From: Cruorifilaria tuberocauda
Taxonomy: Eukaryota > Nematoda > Chromadorea > Rhabditida > Onchocercidae
Direction: 5' to 3'
DNA: 64,000 nucleotides
Assembly: GCA_013365365.1 (NCBI GenBank)
Contig: JABVXU010000014.1
Location: 124,001-188,000, forward strand
A program made the position numbers and the translations under genes. Shown here piece by piece: positions 54,605-64,000 of the stretch (its first letter is position 1; each line of letters begins with the position of its first letter). The notes under the pieces are model-generated. The model was not told the origin of the DNA and searched no databases. It saw only the letters and a program-made list of their open reading frames with translations.

Positions 54605-54919
54605 ACGAAATTTGAAAAATTTATCAAAATAAAATAGGTCGACGTATTGAATTTAATTCTGATCATCATCATAATAATGGTATGAATTTTAAAGTACCAA
54701 TGGATACCAATGATTAGGGAACTGATAACCGAATTATAGAATTGCAATTATAGGGCAAATATGCGGGGAAAAATGGTAAAATAAAAGGAAAGGAATTATA
54801 ATTATTCGGAATGATTAATTTAATATATAATTAAGATTGGTTAAATAATGATTAAAGTTAAGTATCATAAATCGGTAAAATGCCAGATAGGTAATTAAAA
54901 AATTTCCTATATTGGAGAA

Positions 54920-54930
54920 TTTCAGAAAAT
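54920..54930 (+). promoter_or_regulatory. acceptor directly upstream of the FLYWCH-like gene start
   Basis: AATTTCAG ends at 54925, five bases before the ATG at 54931. It would serve either a spliced leader or an upstream non-coding exon. Confidence 0.45.
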
Positions 54931-57900
54931 ATGAATCCGGTGAATGTGCTTAATACGGTGAATTTGGTAAATAATAAAATGAATACCTTGAATGCTTTAA
55001 ATACAACAGAAGATTATGGTGAACCTGTTTATGTTGAAGCACATGGTGGCAAGAATCATGTGATAATGTATCGTTCAAGAACCAACCCCGAATTGGCTAT
55101 TGAATTTTTTTTCCGGTTCGTATTATCAGTTTTTACCACTCATACACATCCATGAATGTTTAGGTTTCAGGATAGAAAAGTATTTACCATAATTCTTGTA
55201 TTTTCTTGTCTTCAAATTTGCTAAGGAACTGAATAAGTAAACAGTAACATATTATCCTTGCTCTGGTTTTCCGGCCCGGATCATCTGCTTGCTCTCTTTT
55301 ATGAACTTACAATTCCGGATTTCTTAGCAATAAAATGGCTAATTACTTCTGCATTCATCTAAGAGGAATTTTTCCCCGAGAAAAATGGCTCTTGTTCAGT
55401 TTTATCTTATAATCTTTCAAAATAATTTCAAATAATCTTGATATTATTTTCAAATAATATCAATTTTCGCCTGAATTTCGTTAAATTTAAAATTTTAGTT
55501 CATGCTCCAAAGATGGCCGTTCACGTTATTATCGTTGCACGAAATGTTGGTATAAATATAAATTGAATCGTGGCACCTGTGCAACGTTGATTGTTCGAGA
55601 TGGTCGTATTATAACTGATCCGGAAAATCCGGTTGTACCTCATCAGTGCGAATTTCGGTCTTTGGAAAGTGTGAAAGCAAATCGAGCCTGGATTGCAAGT
55701 CGGAAACGAACAATAAAAAGTTCAAGTTTAGAAGACTTATATGCATCGGATATCTCTGCACCGTGCACCAGTGGGTTAGCTGTTTTCCTAATTTTCATTA
55801 TTAAAATATAAGCATTTAATTAGGGAAATTGAAATAAGAAGGAAGTGCGTTAGAGCCCATTATGGAAATTAATGGTATAATCGAATTAGCGATCAATCAT
55901 AGTATTGTAGTAATATAATGTCATTTTGATGATACTTGTGCTGTCACAATTTGAAGTGGAGGTATCATGTCATAGTATCTCAACATTCTTGATATTACTC
56001 TTGTTTATTGTAGTTTCGATAAAATTTTCTTTATTTCTTATTCGCTATTCTCTCATTTCTTATTTATTATAATCAATTAGAACTTACCTTTCTTGCAACT
56101 TTAATGTACGAAAAAATTACTGAAATATCCCCTTCCCGTTTATTGATTAGGCAGAAACTCTCACCCTTCGTAATATTTTGTATAATCTTATCAGAGCATT
56201 ATCATGGTACAGAAATGATTATAGTAAGTAATATGATGTACTGTTTGGTTTACGATGCCATCATTTCAGAAATTTTCAGAGTTCCCGTACGTAATATAAA
56301 TTAACTGGTGGGGATGATAACGTCGAATATTTTTTAACATTAGAATAAATGGTTAATTTGATAAGAATTCTAATAAGCAATTTTTAGATTTAGTATTTAA
56401 TGTTTAATGAATCGCGTATTATTTGAATTGTGATCTTTGATATTTTAAATTTTGTTGTTTACTAGATAATAAATTAAGTATTTTAAATCGACTAGTATTA
56501 GACTTTAACAACAAATTGCGGCAATATTTCAATAATTTGCATTTGGGCAATTATTTGTTTCGATATCTTTTTTTCATATCGAGGACTTCTAGGGAGTTTT
56601 CAGTATAAGAAATAATCGCAAGGACTTTCATTAATAAGAAACAAAGTTCAGAATTAAACTCGAAACAACAAACAGCATGAGAGAAAAAAAAACACACTAA
56701 GATGTAATGATTTACGATATACATGTTTTTCATAAACCATCCTATCGAAGTCGTATACATCAGTTCTTGGTTTGAAAACTATCTTGTTTTGGTTACTTTG
56801 ATTTCGCTGCTGTTGTTTTTAGGTACAGCGTAGTGCAATGTGGGAATATTGTTATACGGGATTGTTTCTTGCTGTTTCATTTCTCCCTTAGCTTTCACAT
56901 CGATAAGCATTTTGTTTTTGAGTATATTTTCTGCTTCAGCATCATCTTTTACATGTTCCTACTTGAAATGTTAATTTCGCTCAGCGTAGTTATCTTTTAC
57001 ATCCCATTTTGTGGCAGCAACTTGTAATTTCTCAAATACAATTAAAGAAAGCTCATTCAACTAGTTTTTCACATGTTATATCGATGATAAATCTACTTCT
57101 CATTCTCTAATACTTTTTTTTATCCCGCCATTCTGTTCATTTTTACTGATGATCGAAATAGGTCATTTAGTATTATCTTACTGTCTTGCACTGTTACTTC
57201 TCTTTATCCCATATAAACTCGTCGTAGAGTTGAGGACAGATATTCTCATTAATTATTTGCTTTTATCCAGATCATTTTCACTTTCTTCTATCTCGAGCCA
57301 TTGTTATCTACACCACGATCTTAGTTTTACTCAATTTTACTTAATTGCAGTACTTCATTGTATCCCCTTGTTTGATTCTTCTGAAGGTAAGTAAAATAGA
57401 TACCTACAGGATTTTAATTTACAAAAAAAGTTCGTACTTATTTTTCTGATCTTTATTCTTTCTATTTTTGTACTGATAGGCTTAATCTTCGCGAAGTTTT
57501 GGAAATTTGGGCTGAAGATTCAAATACTGGAATGAGTAACGCTGAAAGTATAGATGAAAAAGTGGAGAGTGGTGGTGAAACGGGAGGTACCAGTACTCCA
57601 TCGTCAACATCATCAAAAAATGGCCGAAATCTTGATGGTTATACTTTGTTTCATATTGTTTTTTTTTACATTAAACATACTCATTATTAACTAAGAAACT
57701 CAAAAGCTACACTTCTTCCAAGTACAATCCCAGTTTATGATGGACCAGTCTTGGAATTGAATTTTAATTTCTATTACATTTTTTCTTCGTAAGTTGTAAA
57801 CTCGTGGAGTTTTTTACTGAGCCCTATTCTGATATCTCTTATATTTCAAAATCCGTTCCATACATTATTTCAGATAATCCGGTATGGGCAAGAATACGCG

Positions 57901-60591
57901 AAAGAATCACCGGAGTCGATAATATCGACTTAGCATGCGAAGGTATGTGTTAGGGATTTTATTTAATAAAATAGCAGTGAGAATGACAAGATTTTGGATA
58001 ATTTTTTTCTGCTATAATTGCAATTTGACCAAGCATTTGTAAATGGCAATATCTGAAATGATAAAAAGCATAGAAAGTTAATATTACATCTTTTTTATGC
58101 GCTAGTTTATGCACTACTGAAAATGCCATCCTTCTACATACGTCGTGTTGAATCATTCTTCTGTTAGCCAAAGTACGTATTTACATCGTACAAATCGCTT
58201 TGATATCCATATTTCTAGAAGATTTGTTTAAAAAAAATAAATGGATTCCTTAACCATTTTGGTGACAGTGAAACGGACATTTTTCAAAAATTTTAGAATC
58301 TATGGGACTATCTTCACCATCTGGCTCACCATCACCGAGTTACAAATTTCCAAATATGGATGAGGATACAGCGGGTTCTTCCGTACGACAGTTTCATACT
58401 GGTAAATCATTTCCTCAGGACGTAAACTTTATTCTTTTTGAAAGGATTTTATTGTAAACTACAATCACTAAGAAATTATTTTCTTCGGGATTAGTCTATA
58501 ATTCATATAATTATATGAATAATAAGACAGGAAGTAAGATGCAGCTTTGAAAAAAATCCTCATACACTTTTTACTTACATTCATACACTTTTCTTAATTT
58601 TTCGGTTTTTCTTCATTTTTTCCATCCATCTGCTATACAAGTACTGGGAACAAATCTGAGAAAGTAAAGTTCAGCTTAGTTCGGGACATCGGATGAACAT
58701 ATTTAATCATAATAATAGAGCACTTAATTTATGATAATCAAAAATATAATAATAGTGTAAATCAATTGCTAAAATTTTGAATTTAAATTACTTCATTTTT
58801 GCAGAAGCAAATACTGATATGGCTGAAGGTACAGAACAGAGCAGTTGTTTGGATGATGCATTCACAACGTCAATGCTAAAGAAGAATGATGAAGCACTGG
58901 GGAAGTTGCAGCAAGCGATTGACAACGGCGAAAATTTTGATATTGGTAAACTGCGGAATAAATATAAAAAATTAATCTGAATCTGTAATTGGATCACAAT
59001 ATTTTCAAGTCTCTTCTTGCATCAGAATTTCGATTTGCTAGATTCCAGGGATTCTAGGTTAAATATATGGATAGAGTTGATTAATTTAGTTGGAACTTTT
59101 AGTGGTCGAGGTACATTTTTATGTTTATTAATCCTACATGTTTATAAATCCTACATATTACCGTGTTCATCCAAGTACCAAATATTGCAGTATCAGTTAT
59201 TCATATTTATAGGTTGAATGGTTGAATAATTCGGTTAGAGTATTTTATTATTCTGTTTTATATAAGCTATTTGATAAATGTGAGTTTTGATATTTTAAGA
59301 ATATATGAACTACATGTTGGATTTTGCAGATGATGTCTCTTTAGTGGACAATGTTTTTGCATACAAATTTAACAATGCAACGGATGTACAAGACAAAATT
59401 GCAATTTGTGAGGAATGGTTATGTTTCTTGGCAAAAATCACTCCTATTGCCACATCGCGATGGCTCTCACATTATCAATTCAGCATTTACTATACATTCC
59501 ACATGGTAAGAAACCTTGTTGGTTTCCACTTTGTTCTTTAGAAATTTTTTCCACGAAACTCTAAGCCAATCCACATTTTGCAACAATAGGCTCGTTAATG
59601 TGTATGGAGATCCGTATATAGTAGCCCATAATGTTGAGGAGGATCTGTAAAAATTACAGATAATTCAGGAGCATACTTAGGTGTTATCATGACTTTTCTA
59701 GCAGAAAATAAGAAATTTGAACTATCGATAGCCTAAAAAGCAAATGAAACAAATTCAGTAACATAAACTTCGACATATCGTATTAATGATTGGAAACATA
59801 CTGAATTGACCTCCCTTTATTTTTCCAGAAGAAATTCTAGTTTTCTGTTACGCTGAAATCTCTTTTTTTAGCTTGCGCTTGTTTTTCGTCATTACGAAAA
59901 CAAAGAGGAGAAGAAGCGTTTTTATAAAATTGCGTTGCCTCTTTTCAAGTAAGCAGTTTTGCTAGGATCATAACTTCATTATATTGATCATGATATACAG
60001 CCTGAAAATTTAAAATTTTCAGGATTTAATTAATGCGCTCAATTTTCAGATTGAATATTTTATTACAGGAGCTTGTTGCAAGCAACAAATTTGATACCGG
60101 AGACTTCCGAGGAAATCGTAAACACGAAACTGGATGTATTGCTGAGTATTTCTTTTATTGCCGTGCAATTTTATGATGTGAGCGATCAGGAAATCGTGAA
60201 ATATATAGAGGTAAGAAGACGGGTAAGTGCTTTCGCGGAGAAATTTTTTGCGATGCGTGATTGCGAGAGATTTTTTGCGTCAGTATTCTACACTCTAAAT
60301 ACACGTTTGTGTGCAATGTAAGTCTGTATTATCCTTTATTTTTTTCATTGTTATGGTCGTCTAGTAGTAATTTTTAGATTAAAATTGGTCAAGAATTTTG
60401 AAGAAATGATTGAACATGTATTATATATAATGGATTTATATTTTCAGCGGGAAATGCGTTCTGTCGGAGATTCAGTAGCAGGAAATTATTCATCCGAAGC
60501 AGCAACACTGATGGTGCAGAAAGTTTTCCGAATCAGCAATAATTTGGAAGAACGTAAACGTTTGCTTAACGGCAGAATTGAATACACCTAA
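54931..60591 (+). CDS. FLYWCH-like Cys/His domain protein with uncharacterised helical C-terminus, 549 aa
   Basis: Ten exons: 54931-55115, 55499-55774, 57480-57637, 57874-57942, 58297-58401, 58805-58945, 59330-59505, 59872-59948, 60069-60317, 60378-60591. Phases all agree (1650 bases). The ATG lies 5 bases after an acceptor (aatttcag), suggesting trans-splicing or a 5' UTR exon. Residues 30-125 contain GGKNHVIMYRSR, then SRYYRCTKCWYKYK, CATLIVRDG and VVPHQC: Cys and His spaced as in FLYWCH-type zinc-binding DNA or protein contact domains of nematodes. Next is a Ser/Thr/Gly-rich acidic linker (residues 155-255). The last 300 residues are predicted helical, with MLKKNDEALGKLQQAI, EEWLCFLAKI and RFYKIALPLF, and match no family I know. 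A nuclear regulator is plausible but inferred only from the N-terminal domain. An AATAAA polyadenylation signal lies at 60623-60628. The gene converges on the homeobox gene. Confidence 0.85.
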
Positions 60592-60949
60592 TTTTTATTT
60601 CATATCTGATATTGTTCAAAATAATAAAGGTTGTGGAAGCGTTTTTTTATGTTTATATGAAAGTTTGAATTGTTTCGAATTTCAAATAAAAAATTTGAGT
60701 TGTTTAAAATGCTTTTTCCAAATGGATCCTGAAGCAAATGCTTAATAAAATTTATTCCCAGTGGACCGTCTAATAATTCTTTTTAGCCGGTTTTATTCGA
60801 AATAATTCTAGAAATTAAAAGTTTAGAGTGAACTTTTTTCTTGGAAAAGAGCTGATTTTAACTTTTTTTTTCAATGAATATGTTATGGTTGTTATTTTAG
60901 CTTTCGATGGATAAGTAATTCACATTACAGTGATGTATTTTTGAAACGT
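60592..60949. other. convergent intergenic gap
   Basis: This 358-base gap separates the stops of two convergent genes and carries both 3' flanks, including AATAAA at 60623-60628 for the plus-strand gene. Nothing else is seen. Confidence 0.6.
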
Positions 60950-63274
60950 TTATTGTAGAACACCAGTAAGTAAAATGTTGTTACTAGATGAAACTTCGTG
61001 TCCACAGTTTGATTCTTTATCATCCTCGCTATTTTGTCCGACACTATTACCACCTGATTGTGTGTTCTTTTGAGCACGAACCTCTTCCTTCATACGTCTC
61101 ATTTTTTCTTGTTTTCGGAATTTGGCTCGTCGGTTCTGGAACCAAACCTGAAATTTAGCTTAATAAAGAGTCAAGAAATAGATTGTGGAATTAAACGAAA
61201 AACGAAACTTAAAGATTATCACTTCATTTTGTATAGATCAAATGAAATTTATTTCGGTAAATGCTAATTTGAAGAAAAGGAAAGTTTTGATTTCTTCGTG
61301 CAAACTAGTTTTGTTACTCATAATTCCTGTTTAATGGCTAAGGAGGATCAAGTAAACAAAGAATTCGCAACAGTTGACCTGTACTCGAGCTTCTGTTAGG
61401 TCAATTCTCATTGCCAGATCTTCTCGAGTGTAAATATCCGGGTAGTGGGTTTCCAGGAATGCACGTTCCAGTTCCTTCAACTGTGTAGATGTGAATGTTG
61501 TTCGAATCCTACGTTGTTTCCTTCTTTCCATTGGATTATTCCTACCACAAATGGCACCTTTAATTAATACTTCGCGTTCAAGGATAAGTGATGAAACCTT
61601 ACGAATGTAATATTTTGCAGACTTTAAGTATGAAGATTTTTTGTCGTTTAAAAATCTCTCTGAAAAAAAGATGAGTGCATTGTTGAAGAACTGATCGTTC
61701 CTATTTTTTAAGGAAAAGAAGGGGAGGGAGAATTATGGAAATACTAATCATCGTAATATTTATTACCAACAAGTGAGGATCCTTGTATGTCAGCCATTAA
61801 GCCTGCTGTATTAGCTCGCATTGCATCAGCAGTTGAGAGGAGAGATGCTTGATTTTGATACAACTTATACTGAAGTCCTTAAATTTCATTAATTAATGCA
61901 TACAAACTGATCTTGCTATTTGATTTAATTCATTAATCTAATTATAAATGATTGGAATTCTGCGAACTTTATTCGGGGTGTATGCTACTGGTAATTCTGG
62001 AGATAATCGTGCATTAGAATCAAGTTATCGTGGCAGTTTTCAATTTGTTCATCGGAGATTAGAACGCATAATCTTAAAATTCCTTATTCGAGGAATAAAA
62101 TTGAATATTTTTGATTTGAATAAAAATAAATCGTGAAAGGGTGAGTTGATGAAGGTTAAGCTTGACTTCTAAATCTTTTAACTTTCATATTTTTCATTTC
62201 CAACTTTCAGCTGTAGTCATTTTTTCTCAGTTGAGAAACCACTTCAACTTTCGTTAACTCATTTTACTGGGTATTTTATGAATTTTTTACTTCATAACGC
62301 TTTTCAATAACTTTTGTTATGGAAAGAAATACAGTTAAGAATTTGAAAGATAAGACATTTAGTTACATGCATAAGAGTTAAAGTTTCCTGAAATGCTTTT
62401 ATTGATTTTAGAAAAGTCATTTGAAAAATGTTAGTTGTGATAAGTGAAAAGTATTATTTTGACTTTAACAAATATAATTAACTAAGATTTCGTTGACAAC
62501 ATTTCTAATCACGAGTAATTTTGAGAATTATTTCATGGGCATAACATATGCAAATTCCATGTGAAAAAAAAATAATACAAAATTATTCTCTTTGTCAAAA
62601 AAGAAGTGATGAAAAAATGTAATCATTAAAAATTTCTTTGCAAAAAAAAGGAAGAAAAGCGGACATTATGATGTCGTAAATGTTTTGTTATGTGTCGCTT
62701 CCAAAAACGCAACAAATATCACGGAGTGCAATCCGTCAAACCGGAAAGTAAATTACCTGTTTGCAAGAAAGCTTGTAAAGAATCAGCAGTACGATAGGGT
62801 TGCGAAACAGTTGTATTAGTAAATGTCTTTGTCGCAGAACTAGTTTGTACCGAAGTTTGTAACAGCGACTGATGATGTCCAACGGTCAGATTTCTGAAAA
62901 ATCAGAAATGTAATTCGTGTTTTGTGATTCGGAAAGGAAGATTTCCTGTTTTCGGTATAAAAGTAATTTCAGAATTATTCTTGAAATTCCTCTCTTTTCA
63001 TATACATAAAATTGATACTATGAGATGCGAGATTTATTTACCTCGTACTTCCGGTTAGTTGTCCGTATGAATTTGCATATTGCTCATAAAGTTGTTGCTG
63101 TTGTTGCTGTTGAATGGTACTACTGTACGCTGTGGCCATTGATGATCCATTTGTATTTGTAGCTGTTGTAAAATTTAAATTTGGATTTAAGCTAAATGCA
63201 TCAAAAGTATTTCGATCGTAACCAGTTGTTACAGGAGCTGTTGTAAAATAGCTACCATAATCTACCACATTCAT
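60950..63274 (-). CDS. ceh-17: Paired-like homeodomain transcription factor, PHOX2/CEH-17 type, 285 aa
   Basis: Five exons, phases matching: 63274-63042, 62893-62757, 61877-61767, 61557-61379, 61147-60950. The N-terminus is Tyr/Thr/Asn-rich with a seven-Gln run (about residues 55-61). Exon 3 starts in the conserved YKL motif. Exons 4-5 encode the 60-residue homeodomain, from [13 protein letters not shown] through [20 protein letters not shown] to [14 protein letters not shown], with Gln at position 50 as in the paired-like Q50 class. Phox2 and CEH-17 share [26 protein letters not shown] and the flanking RRKQRR, so I assign that subgroup. The family binds TAAT sites and specifies neurons; C. 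elegans CEH-17 acts in ALA and SIA neurons. A short acidic, Ser/Asn-rich tail follows. TTTTTAG directly before the ATG suggests trans-splicing or an upstream non-coding exon. Confidence 0.92.
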
Positions 63275-63703
63275 CCTAAAAATACGATTTTAACTATTTT
63301 TAATTGATTATTTTAAAAATAAAAAAGAAGAAAAACAATGAAGAAAAAATACTTTAAAAACAAAGAGTATTATTGCTGGCAACAATTTCCAAAAAGAAGA
63401 AAAAGAAAAATTTTTTTTAATAAAAAAAATTTCCGGAAATTCTCGAACGAATTATTTAGAGTGCATATACATGTATTATCTTTTGAGCGTCTTTAATATT
63501 TCATTTTAACTTAAAATTTATTTTGCGATATTAAATCATTAAATGTTTTAGTTAATTTTGATCATATTAGCCTCATGATGATAATTCTTTTCATTATTGT
63601 ACCTTTTTGATATAGCACTTTAACTGAAATTTAATTCGTTAATATGCTATCCGGAAATTTCCACTCTAATTTTCCTGTCACAATTTTACAAAATTGATGC
63701 TTT
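63275..63703. promoter_or_regulatory. putative homeobox gene promoter region
   Basis: This AT-rich sequence upstream of the minus-strand homeobox gene contains several TAAT cores. It may be shared with the candidate divergent exon at 63704. No individual site can be defended beyond motif presence. Confidence 0.35.
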
Positions 63704-63792
63704 ATGTTGTCATTGCAATATGTATATTACGGTAATGCGAATTATGATAACATGACACCGTATATCGATATGCTACACAACAATATCGGATG
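63704..63792 (+). CDS. possible first exon of a gene continuing past the window end
   Basis: An ATG opens 29 codons (MLSLQYVYYGNANYDNM, then TPYIDMLHNNIG and a split codon) ending at a consensus donor, gtaagt, at 63793. Amino-acid composition is balanced, unlike random AT-rich frames nearby. It would be the first exon of a plus-strand gene divergent from the homeobox gene, with later exons outside the window. No family is recognised. Confidence 0.35.
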
Positions 63793-64000
63793 GTAAGTAA
63801 TCATTCAAATTTATCAATTGTAATTAATGAAATTTCTTTCGCCTAAATAAAACGATAAATTAGAAGAAGCGAGGGAAAGTTAACGAATAATATAATCCAT
63901 ACTGGAAATGGCAAACCAATGAAATGTATGAAAGTGATAGGATGAAATCATCATCTGAGAATTCGGTTTAGGATATTTATTCAACAGAATTTTGGACATC
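63793..64000. other. window end, intronic or intergenic
   Basis: AT-rich sequence after the candidate donor; no exon is visible before the end of the window. Confidence 0.4.

Larger units (their letters stand above)
45156..54930. other. AT-rich intergenic desert
   Basis: No supported gene in about 9.8 kb. It contains a GAT/GGT triplet region (45552-45785), GA/CT microsatellites (45951-45979, 51865-51896), TG/CA runs (52219-52250, 54392-54413, 54541-54604), a DR4-like element (49727-49742) and a hairpin with GTACCA repeats (54001-54073). The segment 51950-52400 is more balanced in composition and may hold a 5' UTR exon of the downstream gene, but no coding frame is convincing. Confidence 0.55.

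Noticed and set aside
59588..59651. Short exon-like frame LVNVYGDPYIVAHNVEEDL in an intron of the FLYWCH-like gene
   Set aside because: Its acceptor phase gives an immediate stop after the upstream exon, and the exon 7-8 junction is in phase without it.

Overview
The window is AT-rich nuclear DNA of a nematode, most likely a filarial/spirurid species. Genes are broken into short exons by small introns with GT donors and TTTTCAG-type acceptors. Some starts sit 3-5 bases behind an acceptor-like TTTCAG/TTTTAG, the usual signature of spliced-leader trans-splicing. Long gene deserts carry GA/CT microsatellites, and the recognisable families are animal ones. The species call is an inference from composition and gene structure.

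Layout. 1-17.4 kb is a gene desert with microsatellites, a pentamer array at 4.76-5.11 kb, palindromes and two G/C-rich patches. A tRNA-Gly(GCC) lies at 17.41-17.48 kb on the minus strand. 17.5-21.6 kb holds only doubtful exon-like pieces. Two minus-strand genes follow in tandem: a compact MYST histone acetyltransferase (26.75-22.84 kb, 12 exons, 489 aa, possible alternative last exon at 21.6-21.9 kb) and an SH2-tyrosine kinase (31.14-28.52 kb, 8 exons, 441 aa). A 1.6 kb putative bidirectional promoter with stacked TGACGTG boxes separates the kinase from a plus-strand SLC17-like transporter (32.74-38.16 kb). One intron of the transporter contains, in antisense, a complete-looking SRP (7SL) RNA gene at 35.35-35.66 kb. 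A tRNA-Gln(CTG) follows at 38.46-38.53 kb, then a minus-strand two-pore-domain K+ channel (about 45-40.1 kb).

45.2-54.9 kb is a second desert with microsatellites, a DR4 nuclear-receptor-like element and a hairpin. A plus-strand 10-exon gene (54.93-60.59 kb, 549 aa) carries an N-terminal Cys/His (FLYWCH-like) domain and a long uncharacterised helical region. It converges on a minus-strand PHOX2/CEH-17-type homeobox gene (63.27-60.95 kb, 5 exons, 285 aa). A possible first exon of a divergent plus-strand gene lies at 63.70-63.79 kb.

The protein genes do not form a pathway. The gene models for the acetyltransferase, kinase, FLYWCH-like gene and homeobox gene close exactly: every splice phase matches and the coding lengths are multiples of three. 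The transporter and channel are well supported in their conserved cores but unresolved at their 5' ends. The most notable point is the SRP RNA nested antisense in the transporter intron.
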